Notes: generated from the sequence alone by a model not told the origin. A stretch of DNA of 61,207 nt from Verrucomicrobiia bacterium (GCA_031290985.1 JARLJW010000110.1:1-61207), one strand, 5' to 3'; counted from the first letter of the stretch, positions 8,172 through 17,900 are shown. Numbers and translations: made by a program.

Positions 8172-8885
8172 ATGAAACTCGAAGTGTCTGCGAACCCAAA
8201 CCAGGTGACCTTGATCCTTGACCGAGATCCCCCCTTGGTGCCGCGACAAAATATTCCCCGGGCGGCCAAAGTTGCCCTGACCCTCTTTCTCGCCGTGCTC
8301 ATTCCGGTTTATTGGCACGCTTACGGGCCGACCAATTTTTTATGGTTCTGCGATGTCGCGCTGCTGCTCACGGTGGCGGGGATGTGGTGGGAAAGCCCGC
8401 TGCTCATCAGCATGTGCGCCGTGGGCATTTTGGTGCCGCAATGTCTCTGGCTGGCGGATTTCGGCTGCGCCATTTTTGGGTTTCACCTGTCAGGGCTCAC
8501 GGGCTATATGTTCGATCCGAACCTGTCGCTTTTCACCCGCGGCCTTTCGTCCTTTCACGGCTGGCTGCCTTTCCTGCTGGTCTGGCTGCTGGGGCGCGTC
8601 GGCTATGACAAACGGGCTTTGCCGGCGTGGACGTCCCTGACCATCGGCCTGGTGCTGGTCTGTTATTTTTTTACCCCGCCCGCCGGGGCGCAGTTGGCCA
8701 GCCCCAACCAACCGGTTAATCTCAATTATGTTTACGGTTTTAACGACCAGCAGCCACAGCACTGGATCAACCAGAATCTTTACCTCATCCTGCTGGTGGG
8801 CTTGCTCTGGCTGGTCGCTTTTCTGCCCACCCACCTGGCCTTGCGCAAAATCTTCGCCGCGCCGCCGCTCGCCCCTAAATTTTGA
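8172..8885 (+). CDS. Conserved multi-spanning membrane protein
   Basis: This 237-residue protein has about six hydrophobic segments (residues 35-50, 55-75, 78-95, 130-145, 155-172, 205-225). A conserved-looking loop, N-L-N-Y-V-Y-G-F-N, precedes the last helix, which ends in F-L-P-T-H-L-x-L-R. I recognise it as a conserved unnamed membrane protein type but can assign no activity. It starts 15 bp after the MlaA-hydrolase gene and is likely cotranscribed, so a lipid or envelope role is plausible. Confidence 0.75.
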   Translation: MKLEVSANPNQVTLILDRDPPLVPRQNIPRAAKVALTLFLAVLIPVYWHAYGPTNFLWFCDVALLLTVAGMWWESPLLISMCAVGILVPQCLWLADFGCAIFGFHLSGLTGYMFDPNLSLFTRGLSSFHGWLPFLLVWLLGRVGYDKRALPAWTSLTIGLVLVCYFFTPPAGAQLASPNQPVNLNYVYGFNDQQPQHWINQNLYLILLVGLLWLVAFLPTHLALRKIFAAPPLAPKF

Positions 8886-9522
8886 TCGGCCGCCAGTCCG
8901 GCAATGGAGGAGCCGGCAGCCATCGTGCCGTAGAGCCGGCGCTTGGCGGCCGTAGGCACGCACCCCGGCGGATGAAACCAAAAAATAGGTGTAGCGGCTA
9001 CATGGCGCTTTTGTGGAAAGAAGCGCATCATCAGGGCAGGTTGAGAGCTGGTGAATCCGTGAGTCTGGGAATTGGGGCATTCTTGCGGCCGGCCATCACG
9101 ACGCGACCGGGTAGATGAGGCTCCCCCTCATCCGCCCGGCGGGCACCTGCTCTCCCTTGGAGGCGAAGGGTGGGTGGCGGGCGTCGACGACGTGAATAAG
9201 AGGTTTATCCGGGTTGATCCGGGTTAATCCGACCTGAAAAATTTAAAAATATGAAAACAGGAGTCAGGCGCCGGAATTCAGAGGCCAGCAGGCGGGGAAA
9301 ACATCCAATTGCCGGATCAGAGTTCGGCGCTCCGGGATGCTGGTGTACGGCCGCCAAGCGCAAAGTCCTCGAGGCCGGGGCCGGGCGGTGGTGAGCGCGG
9401 CTCGCCTTGGTTGTAGGGCGGTGCCGGAGGCGAATTTCGGTAATGTCCAGATTCACTTTAGGTTGCTTTGGCGGCGGCAGCGCCTTAATTTGGCACCGGA
9501 TTAGCTGACTTTTTACCAAGCG
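8886..9522. other. Gene-free stretch with degenerate repeats
   Basis: No gene is convincing here. It holds a 10-bp-period array (9201-9236) and a fragment containing TCGGCGCTCCG (9324-9334), also found inside the SDR gene at 54151. The region around 9110-9180 resembles the CTC/CCC-type repeats seen near 50.4 kb. Confidence 0.55.
9201..9236 (+). repeat. 10-bp-period tandem array 2
   Basis: The units AGGTTTATCC, GGGTTGATCC, GGGTTAATCC and GACCTG follow one another in exact 10-bp register. They belong to the same family as 526-555, 17901-17943 and 18113-18170. Confidence 0.7.
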
Positions 9523-10371
9523 ATGGCCGTAACGACATTAAATCCCGGCGAAGAAGCTCAATTGCAGCAGACAATTGAGATGTTCGAGGTCATTGTCCAG
9601 TCGCAGCCGACGGATACACAGTCGCTGGAAATCCTGAAGGAGGCGTATTCGAAGCTGGGGCGCGAAGATGACCTGATCAGCACGTCGAAACGCATCGCGC
9701 AGGCCTACCTGCAACAGGGCCAGCTTTCCTCCGCGATCCTCGAATACGAAACGGTCCTGCAACGTCGTCCGGATGACAAGGACGTGCGTTTGGCGCTGAA
9801 CCAGATCGAGGCGAAGGCCAGCAGCGCCGCCGCGCCGCCGACGCCGGACCAGCAGGCCTTGATGCCGGGATCCGACACGCTCATCATGCGCCGCAAGGCG
9901 CGCGCCGACATCCCGCTGGTGGTGGATGACGGGCGGAAGATGCTGTACAAGATTTACGTCGATACAAAGCTGATCACGGCGGGCGATTTTGACCTGTGCT
10001 GGCGGAACGTGGATTTGAGCATGCCGCCGACGGATGTGATCGAGCCGTTCGTCCAGACGCTGCATGAGAAGGGGGTTTTCCTCCTCGAAAAATCGCTGCG
10101 GTTGTTGTCGGACAAGGCGCGCACGGCCTATCTGCCGCTGGAGCGGTATGACATCGACATGGATCTGGCGCGCGGCTTTCCGGCGGAGGTGTGCCGGCGC
10201 TGGTGCGTGCTGCCGTTCGACCGCATGAGCAAGGCCATCCTGGTGGCGACGGCGAACCCGTTCAACCAGCAGGCGGCGAAGGAGCTTTCCGAGGCGACCA
10301 CGCACCGGTTGCTGTGGTACATCGCCTCGCCCACCGACCTGGTGTCCAACCTCCGCAAGGCATTCCGCTGA
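9523..10371 (+). CDS. TPR and MshEN-domain protein (pilus ATPase accessory)
   Basis: This 282-residue protein starts with TPR-like helices (about 10-110). After a Pro/Ala linker it continues with a MshEN/GspE-N-terminal-like domain (about 140-282). The pattern L-x-x-x-Y-D-I-D, C-R-R-W-C-V-L-P-F and I-L-V-A-T-A-N-P-F-N is what the N-terminal domain of PilB/GspE ATPases looks like, but there is no ATPase core. It precedes a complete PilB by 2 bp. It may bind cyclic di-GMP or the pilus platform as a separate module. Confidence 0.75.
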   Translation: MAVTTLNPGEEAQLQQTIEMFEVIVQSQPTDTQSLEILKEAYSKLGREDDLISTSKRIAQAYLQQGQLSSAILEYETVLQRRPDDKDVRLALNQIEAKASSAAAPPTPDQQALMPGSDTLIMRRKARADIPLVVDDGRKMLYKIYVDTKLITAGDFDLCWRNVDLSMPPTDVIEPFVQTLHEKGVFLLEKSLRLLSDKARTAYLPLERYDIDMDLARGFPAEVCRRWCVLPFDRMSKAILVATANPFNQQAAKELSEATTHRLLWYIASPTDLVSNLRKAFR

Positions 10372-10373
10372 CC

Positions 10374-12116
10374 ATGGCCAAAGTAAAGTCATTCGCCGAA
10401 CGCATCGCCGACGCCCTCGTCGAGGACGGGCTGTTGAGCGCGGGCCAGATCGAGGAGTTGCTGGAACGGCAGAAGAAGGAGGGCGCGCGGCTGGTGAAAT
10501 TGCTGGTCGACAAGGACAAGCAGTATGTCAGCGACGTGGACCTGGCCGTGTGCATGGGCCGGGTGCTGAACGTCCCGCCGATCAATCTTACGCGCGTCAA
10601 CATCATGCCCGACGTGGTGGAACTCGTTCCCCGCGACATGGCGCACAACCACAAGGTGGTGCCGGTGTCGCGGCTGGAAAACAAGCTGTTCCTCGCGATG
10701 GCGGATCCGTTGAACGTCCTCGCCCTGGACGACGTCAAGCGCACGACCAAGCTGGACATCTCCCCGATGATCGCCTCGGAAAAGGCGATCATGGAAAAGC
10801 TCAACGCCCTCGACGCCGCGAAGGGCGGCTCGATGGAGGACATCATCCAGGATGCCCAGAAGCGGAGCGATGCCGAGGGCGGCGAAAACATCGAGTCGGT
10901 CAAGGAATCGATGGAGGAGGTGAACCTCGACCAGCTCGCGGCCTCGAGCGAAGAGGCCCCGGTCATCAAGCTGGCGAACCTCATCGTGTTGCAGGCGATC
11001 AAGGACCGGGCGAGCGACATCCATCTGGAGGCGTTTGAGAAGCAGATGCGCCTGCGCTACCGCATTGACGGCGTGCTGATCGACGCGACGCCGCCGCCGA
11101 AGCAGATGCAGTTGGCGCTGATCTCGCGTTTCAAGATCATGTCGAACCTGGACATCGCCGAGCGCCGCCTGCCGCAGGACGGGCGCATGCGGGTGAAGGT
11201 CAGCGGCAAGGATTTCGATTTGCGCGTCTCCATCCTGCCAACGGTCCACGGCGAAAAGGTGGTGCTGCGCGTGCTGGACAAATCCAACCTGTCCGCGAGC
11301 CTCGACAAGCTGGGCCTGGACGACGGCACGTTCAAGCAGTTCAAGATGGCGATTGACGCGCCGCACGGCTTGATCCTGGTCACCGGCCCGACGGGTTCCG
11401 GCAAGACGACCACGCTTTACTCGGCGCTGAACGAGCTGAACAGCCCGCAGTGGAACATTGTCACGGTGGAAGACCCGGTGGAGTTCCAGATCCCCGGCAT
11501 CAACCAGGTGCCGACGAAGAAGGACATCGGATTGTCGTTCGCCAACGCGCTGCGCTCCATCCTCCGCCAGGACCCGGACATCATCATGATCGGGGAAATC
11601 CGCGACACGGAGACCGCGGAAATCGCCATCGAAGCGGCGCTCACGGGCCACCAGGTGCTGTCCACGATGCACTGCAATGACGCGCCGGGCGCCATCGCGC
11701 GCCTGGATGACATGGGCATCGCGCCCTTCCTCATTTCCTCCTCGGTCATCCTGTCCTGCGCGCAACGCCTGATGCGGCGCATCTGTTCGCACTGCAAGGA
11801 GCCGGTGACCTATCCGGCGAAGATGTTCGAGGATCTCGGGATCGACCCCGTGGTGTTCGAAGGAGTGCAGCTTTTCCGCGGCCGCGGCTGTGACCGTTGC
11901 AAGATGTCCGGCTACGTCGGTCGTATGGCCATCATCGAGGCGATGACCGTGAGCGACCAGATCCGCAAGCTGGTGATCGCGCGCGCGAGCACGCGGGAGA
12001 TGGCCAAGCTGGCCGTGAATCAGGGCATGCGCACGCTGCGCATGGTGGCCTTGGACCGGGCCAAGGAGGGCATCTCCACGCTCGAACAGGTGCTGGTCAC
12101 CACCTCCCAGTACTGA
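10374..12116 (+). CDS. pilB: Type IV pilus / type II secretion ATPase PilB
   Basis: This encodes 580 residues. It has an N-terminal MshEN domain (about 1-150) and a GspE ATPase core with Walker A G-P-T-G-S-G-K-T (338-345), the Asp box E-D-P-V-E, Walker B I-M-I-G-E-I-R-D and the His box. A zinc-binding element follows, Cys471/474 and Cys506/509. It powers pseudopilus or pilus assembly at the inner membrane. It differs from the GspE at 31217 and lies outside the gsp run, so it may serve a type IV pilus whose other genes are elsewhere. Confidence 0.93.
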   Translation: MAKVKSFAERIADALVEDGLLSAGQIEELLERQKKEGARLVKLLVDKDKQYVSDVDLAVCMGRVLNVPPINLTRVNIMPDVVELVPRDMAHNHKVVPVSRLENKLFLAMADPLNVLALDDVKRTTKLDISPMIASEKAIMEKLNALDAAKGGSMEDIIQDAQKRSDAEGGENIESVKESMEEVNLDQLAASSEEAPVIKLANLIVLQAIKDRASDIHLEAFEKQMRLRYRIDGVLIDATPPPKQMQLALISRFKIMSNLDIAERRLPQDGRMRVKVSGKDFDLRVSILPTVHGEKVVLRVLDKSNLSASLDKLGLDDGTFKQFKMAIDAPHGLILVTGPTGSGKTTTLYSALNELNSPQWNIVTVEDPVEFQIPGINQVPTKKDIGLSFANALRSILRQDPDIIMIGEIRDTETAEIAIEAALTGHQVLSTMHCNDAPGAIARLDDMGIAPFLISSSVILSCAQRLMRRICSHCKEPVTYPAKMFEDLGIDPVVFEGVQLFRGRGCDRCKMSGYVGRMAIIEAMTVSDQIRKLVIARASTREMAKLAVNQGMRTLRMVALDRAKEGISTLEQVLVTTSQY

Positions 12117-12131
12117 CCTTTGCAGTACTGG
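12107..12131. terminator. Hairpin between convergent genes
   Basis: The arms CCAGTACTG and CAGTACTGG are perfectly complementary around a 7-base loop. The hairpin covers the pilB stop codon and abuts the stop of the convergent gene. It lacks a clear T-tract, so terminator function in either direction is only likely. Confidence 0.45.
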
Positions 12132-13154
12132 TCAGAATTTCCGTTGCAGCGGCTTGCCCGTTTGCGGATCGTCGGACAGCCACGGGGGCGGTTTCACGAG
12201 CGGCTTCGGCTTGGGCAGGGTGTCGAGCGGCCTTTGGCCTGTGACCGTGGGCAAAGGATTGAGGCCCGTGGGCCGGCCGATGTTGTTTTCCAATGGCGTA
12301 AATGTCCGGCCAGCGGGGTTGTAAGCCGGCATTGCCTGCATGTTATGGTCGATCACCGGCGCGGGGGTGGCAAAGCCGGAGGCCGCCACCGGTTTTTCCA
12401 TGACCGGCGGTTCCATCATCGCCTTGAAACGTTCCATGGCCGCGACCTGCTGCGGATCGGGTTTCGGGATTTCGGGCACGACCGTGAAGGCGCTATGCCA
12501 GATCGAATCAGGATTCCGGCCGGAGTCTGTCGCAGGCAGCATGGACGAGCCGCCTGCGCCCAGCCGGCTGGCGGACAGCATCCCGCCGCCGTTACGTTGG
12601 TCCTGCTGGAACTGCTGGAACTGGTCCGCGTTTTTAGCGTCATTTTTAGACAGAAAAGGGTTGTTATCCGGTTTCAGAAAATCGTCCGGCCGGTGCATGG
12701 CGTTGGTGGCGGAAAAATTTCGTTCGCGTTCCTGCCGTCGGAGGTATTTCTCCTCGACGGTGAGATTCTCCTCATGGTTCGGGTCGGGCAGCCCCATGAT
12801 CTGTTCCGCCGTGGGGATGCCGAGGATTTGCTCCGGCGTCATCAGCGTCCAGTTCTTCTTCTCGTCGGTAAATTTTTGCCATAGCTTGATTTCCTCCGGC
12901 GAAGGCGTGCGGGGTTTGGGAGCGCCTGGCAGGATGTCGAAGTCCGCCCGGGGTTTGCTGTTTAAGAACAGGCTGGGGGCATTATATCCGCCCGGGGCCT
13001 TGTGGTCGCCGCCGCCCATGAAGTCGTTCGCCTTGTCGGTGGGCAGATCGGCCGGCTTGGTAAAAACGATGGATTCCTGCGCCACCACCGGCCACGCCAC
13101 CGCCAACAGCAGGGCGCACAACCAGAGTTTCAGATGAGAGCGGCTATAATCCAT
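12132..13154 (-). CDS. Secreted Pro/Asn-rich protein of unknown function
   Basis: This 340-residue protein has a signal peptide (L-W-L-C-A-L-L-L-A-V-A-W-P-V-V-A-Q, cleavage near residue 25). The rest is low-hydrophobicity sequence rich in Pro, Asn, Gln and Met, with no domain I recognise. It is probably periplasmic or exported. It converges on pilB and shares its terminator region. Confidence 0.7.
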   Translation of the reverse strand: MDYSRSHLKLWLCALLLAVAWPVVAQESIVFTKPADLPTDKANDFMGGGDHKAPGGYNAPSLFLNSKPRADFDILPGAPKPRTPSPEEIKLWQKFTDEKKNWTLMTPEQILGIPTAEQIMGLPDPNHEENLTVEEKYLRRQERERNFSATNAMHRPDDFLKPDNNPFLSKNDAKNADQFQQFQQDQRNGGGMLSASRLGAGGSSMLPATDSGRNPDSIWHSAFTVVPEIPKPDPQQVAAMERFKAMMEPPVMEKPVAASGFATPAPVIDHNMQAMPAYNPAGRTFTPLENNIGRPTGLNPLPTVTGQRPLDTLPKPKPLVKPPPWLSDDPQTGKPLQRKF

Positions 13155-13243
13155 TTCAGGGTATCACGCTAGACCATTTGACCACCCCCGTCAAAATTCA
13201 ATTCAAAATTAGTTGGCGGGGGCAGGCACCGGCACGCCGCCGT

Positions 13244-13489
13244 TCACTGACGCTCGTATTCGCCCTTGCCGAGCTTCTTATAGACCTGAAAGCCCGCTTT
13301 TTTGGCGTCCGTGACCGATAACGGCTTGAGCTTGTGGGGGGTGCTGAAGCTCGAGATGATCTTGCGCACGGGCTTTTTGCAGGCCGGGCACTTTTCCAAC
13401 GGCGCGGCGGAGAGCGGCCGGTTCAAGGTGAATGTGCCGCCGCAAATCTTGCATCCACCCTCACACACTTCATATTCGTAAAGAGGCAT
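13244..13489 (-). CDS. FmdB-type zinc ribbon protein
   Basis: This 81-residue protein begins M-P-L-Y-E-Y, the FmdB family start. It carries two CxxC pairs (C-K-I-C and C-P-A-C) that should bind one zinc ion, followed by V-R-K-I-I-S-S-F. FmdB-like proteins are putative regulatory or metal-binding proteins of unclear function. The ATG at 13489 fits the family better than one two codons upstream. Confidence 0.85.
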   Translation of the reverse strand: MPLYEYEVCEGGCKICGGTFTLNRPLSAAPLEKCPACKKPVRKIISSFSTPHKLKPLSVTDAKKAGFQVYKKLGKGEYERQ

Positions 13490-13505
13490 AATCAATCGCT
13501 GCCCG

Positions 13506-14552
13506 TTATGTACGCTGCAAACAGGCTTCGTGCCACTCTTTTAATTTGGCCCGGGCGGCGGCGGCCTGCGCCGGGGTGAAATTTTTATCGGTCTCGATCT
13601 GCCGGACCAGCTTCTCCGCGCGCGGCAGATTGGCGCAGTTCACGGCCTGGACCGCCGCCAGCCGCAGGCGCAGGTCAAAATCCCGCGGCTGTTCACGGAT
13701 CTTCTCCTCCAGCAGCTCGATGGCGGAACCAAAAAATCCGTGCGCCAGCAATTCGTCCAGCGATTGCGGCGGCACCGGTTCAGCGGGCGCGGACGGCAGT
13801 GGTGCCGGCCGGCTCCACTCGCAGATGGACCGGCGCGCGTAATCCAGGTGCGCAGCGGCAACGTGCGGCTGTTTCTCCAGGGCACGCAGCACATCCGACG
13901 CCTTGCCGGGGTCGCGAAAATCCTGCGCGTAGAGCCGCATCAGGAGCATCGCCGCGTCGGCATCCGCCGGATTGATTACAAGCAGGGCCTTGAGCCGTTT
14001 TTCCGCCTCGGCGAACTGGCCGGCCGCGCGCAGCCGGGCCGCTTCATTCAACGGCTTGATCACGCGGCCGTTGTCCTGTTTCACCCCGAGAAATTCGAGC
14101 GCCGCCTCAAGGGTGGCGTGGTTTACCTCGCCGGATTTCTTCAGATCCTCGCAGAGCTGGATGGCCGCGTCCCGGTGGCCGTGCTGGATCATGTGCGCGA
14201 TGGTGTCCTGATAGCGCTGCGCTTTTTTCAGGTCCAGCTCCTCGCTGTCATGCAGCGCAGGGTCAAGAAACCCGATGAAGCCGTGGGTGAACAGCTCGGA
14301 AACGCTGCTGCGCAGAACCAGCGCGATGCCGACCGGGGCGATGATCAGCAGCACAAAACTGGCCAGTGAAGCGGGCTGTTCGGCCACCCCGAGCAGCAAC
14401 GCCGCGAGGAACAAAACGATCACGCAACGGAGGGCGCGGGTCAGATGCCGATCGCGCTTGCTCTCGCCGCTGACGTTCTTGTCCTTGCCGGTGAGCCACC
14501 AGACAAACCAGCCCAGCCCGGCCAGGATGGCGATGTTTATTAGGAGGAGCAT
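13506..14552 (-). CDS. Membrane-anchored TPR protein
   Basis: This 348-residue protein has three hydrophobic segments in the first 85 residues (about 3-20, 42-58, 64-82). A soluble helical region with TPR-like repeats (about 170-330) follows. The soluble part probably faces the cytoplasm and acts as a protein-interaction platform. Its stop lies 16 bp before the FmdB start on the same strand, so the two may be cotranscribed. Confidence 0.7.
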   Translation of the reverse strand: MLLLINIAILAGLGWFVWWLTGKDKNVSGESKRDRHLTRALRCVIVLFLAALLLGVAEQPASLASFVLLIIAPVGIALVLRSSVSELFTHGFIGFLDPALHDSEELDLKKAQRYQDTIAHMIQHGHRDAAIQLCEDLKKSGEVNHATLEAALEFLGVKQDNGRVIKPLNEAARLRAAGQFAEAEKRLKALLVINPADADAAMLLMRLYAQDFRDPGKASDVLRALEKQPHVAAAHLDYARRSICEWSRPAPLPSAPAEPVPPQSLDELLAHGFFGSAIELLEEKIREQPRDFDLRLRLAAVQAVNCANLPRAEKLVRQIETDKNFTPAQAAAARAKLKEWHEACLQRT

Positions 14553-14573
14553 CGTGAAACGATTGCTAGGACA

Positions 14574-15608
14574 TCATTTTGAAATGTTTTGTCGTGCCTT
14601 TGCCTTTTCAATCCATGTTGCAATCACTTCCTTTTCAGAAGCATCATGCTGAACGGTCTTTTCCCATAAAGTAATTGCCCCCTTAAAATCACCGTTGATA
14701 AAATCCACCATTCCTTGATCGCCCAAACTGGCGGGAGAATTCGTGCCGATAAGTTCAACCGCCATTTTACAGTCAGTGAGTGCCCCAGCCATGTCCCCTT
14801 TCTCCTGGCGCGCCCAGCCCCGAGTGCTGTATCCATAGCCATCCTTGGGATCCAATTGGATTCCATGAGTGCCATCCTTGATGGCATTGTCAAAATCCTT
14901 TGTCAAAAACTCACACCATGCGCGGTCATTGTATAATGGCGCAAAATTCGGATTGAGTTTTATGGCCTCGCTAAAATCTTCCAGTGAACCCGCAAAATCA
15001 CCTTTAGCCAGTTTGATCCGCGCGCGGCTGTTATAAACAAAGGCATCATTGCCCTTTATTGCAATGCTCCGGTTCAGATCTAAAATTGCGCCATCCAGAC
15101 CACCCTTTTTTTTCTTCATGATCGCACGGCTGTAATAAGCGCCGGCAAAACCAGGATTCAACTCAATGGCCTTGCTGTAATCAATAATTGCGCCATCAGT
15201 GTCTCCGGTGTTTGCTTTTGTGAGGCCGCGGTTGAAGTAGGCCTCCGCATAATCTGGTTTTAACTGGATGGCCATTGTGAAATCGGCCAGCGCCCCGGCT
15301 GGATCATGTTTGGAAGATTTCACATTGCCGCGATTATTATAAGCGAGTTGATATCGCGGATTGATTTCAATGGCCTTGTTGTAGTCCGCCAATGCATCAT
15401 CGAGATTTCCCTTGGTTTGCCGGATATACCCGCGAAAAACATAAGCGCGACAATCATTCTGATCCTGTGCGATCGCCTTGTTGAAATTCACGACCGCTTC
15501 ATCAAAATCGCCTTTTGCCAGTTGCGCATTTCCATCCTCCAAATAGCCGCAAAAGCCCTGCCCGGCCGTCAACATGGATAATGCGAACAACGAAAGCGTC
15601 CGTTTCAT
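14574..15608 (-). CDS. Secreted TPR repeat protein
   Basis: This 344-residue protein has a signal peptide (cleavage near G-F-C-G) and about eight consecutive TPR motifs in a 34-residue register. They show the classic A-Y-x-x-R-G, G-D-x-x-G-A-I-x-D-x-x-K-A-I and L-N-P pattern. It is likely a periplasmic scaffold. Base composition is clearly more AT-rich than its neighbours, so it may have been acquired or duplicated separately. Confidence 0.85.
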   Translation of the reverse strand: MKRTLSLFALSMLTAGQGFCGYLEDGNAQLAKGDFDEAVVNFNKAIAQDQNDCRAYVFRGYIRQTKGNLDDALADYNKAIEINPRYQLAYNNRGNVKSSKHDPAGALADFTMAIQLKPDYAEAYFNRGLTKANTGDTDGAIIDYSKAIELNPGFAGAYYSRAIMKKKKGGLDGAILDLNRSIAIKGNDAFVYNSRARIKLAKGDFAGSLEDFSEAIKLNPNFAPLYNDRAWCEFLTKDFDNAIKDGTHGIQLDPKDGYGYSTRGWARQEKGDMAGALTDCKMAVELIGTNSPASLGDQGMVDFINGDFKGAITLWEKTVQHDASEKEVIATWIEKAKARQNISK

Positions 15609-15630
15609 TGGATATGCTCAGTGTGTGTTC

Positions 15631-16410
15631 TTACTTCTTCAAAAACGCGCTGAACAAATCAATCGGCAACGGCAGGAAAGTCGTCGTGTTATGTTCGCTC
15701 GCCATCTCGCGCATGGTCTGAAGATAGCGCAGTTGCAGCGCGATGGGTTCCTTGGCGATCAGCGCGGCGGCCTGCACCATCTTTTCCGCGGATTGGAATT
15801 CGCCCTCGGCGTTCACCACCTTCGCGCGGCGTTCGCGTTCGGCCTCGGCCTGCTTCGCCATCGCGCGCTTCATGCTGTCCGGCAGCGACACTTCCTTGAT
15901 CTCCACGCTCGTCACCTTGATGCCCCACGGCTCGGTCTGCTTGTCGATGATCTCCTGCAATTTCTGGTTGATGACGTCGCGCTGCGAGAGCAGTTCATCC
16001 AGCGCGGACTGGCCGAGCACGCTCCGCAGCGTCGTCTGCGCGATGAGCGACGTGGCCTTCCAGAAATTCTCCACCTTCACCACGGCGGCGTTCGGGTCCA
16101 CGACCCGGAAATACACCACCGCGTCCACCGTCGCCGGCACGTTGTCCTTGGTCATGATCTCCTGCTTCGGCACGTCGATGGTCACCACGCGCAGGTCCAT
16201 CTTCACCATCTTGTCGATCACGGGGATCAGGATGATCAATCCCGGCCCTTTCGCGCCCTGCAGTTTGCCGAGCCGGAAAATCACGCCGCGCTCGTATTCG
16301 CGCAAGATGCGGATGGCCTGGGGCAGGATGAAGATCGCCAAAAAGGCAATGATGACGAGCGTCACGGTGACCGGTCCGCCCCGGAGGGCCAGGTTGAAGA
16401 GTGTTTCCAT
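15631..16410 (-). CDS. Slipin (stomatin/SPFH-family membrane protein)
   Basis: This 259-residue protein has an N-terminal membrane helix (about 12-33) followed by an SPFH/band 7 domain. Typical family sequence is present: E-Y-E-R-G-V-I-F-R-L-G, P-G-L-I-I-L-I-P, Q-T-T-L-R-S-V-L-G and A-E-A-E-R-E-R-R-A. Slipins form membrane microdomain scaffolds and pair with NfeD proteases. The nfeD-like gene is 12 bp upstream in the same operon, a common arrangement. Confidence 0.95.
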   Translation of the reverse strand: METLFNLALRGGPVTVTLVIIAFLAIFILPQAIRILREYERGVIFRLGKLQGAKGPGLIILIPVIDKMVKMDLRVVTIDVPKQEIMTKDNVPATVDAVVYFRVVDPNAAVVKVENFWKATSLIAQTTLRSVLGQSALDELLSQRDVINQKLQEIIDKQTEPWGIKVTSVEIKEVSLPDSMKRAMAKQAEAERERRAKVVNAEGEFQSAEKMVQAAALIAKEPIALQLRYLQTMREMASEHNTTTFLPLPIDLFSAFLKK

Positions 16411-16422
16411 AAGTTTTCTCCG

Positions 16423-17700
16423 TTATTGTTGTTTTGGTTTTACCTGCAAAGTCAGTCCGCTGATGCCCGTGATCTCCACGGCCTGCCCGGCGGCCACGGG
16501 CGTTTCGCTGACGGCGTTCCACGTCTCGCCCTCGATAAATACCTTGCCCGCCGCGGCATCAATCGGCGCCAGCGCGTTTACAATTTTCCCGATCATCGCC
16601 TCGCGCCCGGTGCTCGCCGGCTTGAACTGCGCCCGCACGCCCGCGCCGGCCACGAAGACGAAAAACGCCGCCGTCACCAGCGTCCCCGGGATAATCCAGT
16701 TGAGCGACAAACCGAAGCCCGGCCCCGCCTGGCTGAACAGCATCAGCGCCCCGATGAAGAACGACACGATGCCGCCCGCTGTCAACACGCCGTGCGTGGA
16801 CGCAAATATATCAATCACAAACATCGCCACCGCCAAGCCGATCAGCGCCAGGCCGGCGACACTCACCGGCAACGTCGCGGACATGTACAGCACCAGGATC
16901 AACGCCACCGCCCCGACCACGCCCGGCAGGATCGCGCCCGGGCTGCTGAGTTCGCCGATGAATCCGTAGATGACCATCAACATGAGGATGAACATCACTT
17001 CCGGGCTAAAAAATATCTGCGAGAAATGTTCCCACGCGCGCATGGGAATCTCCACGACGCTGGCGTTGGCCGTGTGCAGGGTTTTATCCCCCGCTTCGCG
17101 GCCGTCGAGCTGCTTCAGCAAATCCGGCAGGTTCTCCGCGATAAGGTCGATGACCCCGAGATCGAGCGCCTTCTCGGCGGTCGTGGCCTCGCTTTTGATG
17201 ACGGCGGACTTCGCCCATTCCACGTTGCGATGGCGCTTGTCGGCGATGGATTCCACGAAGCTGGAGGTGTAGTTCTCCAGTTTTTGCTTCATGACATCAT
17301 CCGTCTTCTCCACGTTGCCGCCGGAGCCGATCTCCACCGGGTGCGCTGCGCCGATGCTCGTGTGCGGGGCCATCACCGCGACATCCGCCGCCATCGTGAT
17401 GAACACCCCCGCGCTGCCCGCGCTCGCGCCGGACGGCGTGACATAGACGACCACGGGAACTTTTGACGCGTAAAAACTTTGGACGATCTGTTTGGTGGAT
17501 TCGAGGAGACCGCCCGGCGTGTCGAGCTGGATCACGAGGCATTCGTCGTGCTGTTCGGCGGCGGTGTCCAAGGCGCGCGCGATGTAGCTGGCGGTGGCCG
17601 GCCCGATGGCGCCGTCGATCTTGATAAGCCCCACCTGTGCGGCGTGAACCGTCACGCCGAGAAGCAATCCGACCACCGCGATGAAACGCCAGTGCCGCAT
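16423..17700 (-). CDS. nfeD: NfeD-family membrane serine protease
   Basis: This 425-residue long-form NfeD starts with a signal-like helix. A ClpP-like serine protease domain follows (about 20-230), containing P-G-G-L and the nucleophile region S-G-A-S-A-G-S-A-G. Then come several transmembrane helices (about 235-355) and a C-terminal OB-fold NfeD domain (about 365-425). The family cleaves stomatin-like proteins at the membrane. It is cotranscribed with the slipin gene downstream. Confidence 0.93.
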   Translation of the reverse strand: MRHWRFIAVVGLLLGVTVHAAQVGLIKIDGAIGPATASYIARALDTAAEQHDECLVIQLDTPGGLLESTKQIVQSFYASKVPVVVYVTPSGASAGSAGVFITMAADVAVMAPHTSIGAAHPVEIGSGGNVEKTDDVMKQKLENYTSSFVESIADKRHRNVEWAKSAVIKSEATTAEKALDLGVIDLIAENLPDLLKQLDGREAGDKTLHTANASVVEIPMRAWEHFSQIFFSPEVMFILMLMVIYGFIGELSSPGAILPGVVGAVALILVLYMSATLPVSVAGLALIGLAVAMFVIDIFASTHGVLTAGGIVSFFIGALMLFSQAGPGFGLSLNWIIPGTLVTAAFFVFVAGAGVRAQFKPASTGREAMIGKIVNALAPIDAAAGKVFIEGETWNAVSETPVAAGQAVEITGISGLTLQVKPKQQ

Positions 17701-17900
17701 AAAATTCCCAACCTGAGACTAACTTAACAAATGTATCCGCCTGCGCAAATGAAACTTATTCAACCCGCCGCCGTACCGCCGGCATCCTGCCTGCGGGTTC
17801 GTGCGGCATCCTGGCGCCCAGCGCTCAATTTCAGCCCGGCTCCAAGCAACACCAGTCTTCTCGCGAAACATTCGTCCCATTCGTCCGATTCTTCACCCTG

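Noticed and set aside
6231..8318. 695-residue minus-strand frame opposite the MlaA-hydrolase gene
   Set aside because: Its sequence is Gln/Arg/His-rich without motifs, while the plus frame has two recognisable domains and a full catalytic triad.
10389..11792. 467-residue minus-strand frame opposite pilB
   Set aside because: There are no motifs; the plus strand has Walker A, Walker B and zinc cysteines.
15574..17466. 630-residue plus-strand frame across the slipin and NfeD genes
   Set aside because: It is His/Arg/Asp-rich noise; the minus strand carries clear SPFH and NfeD signatures.
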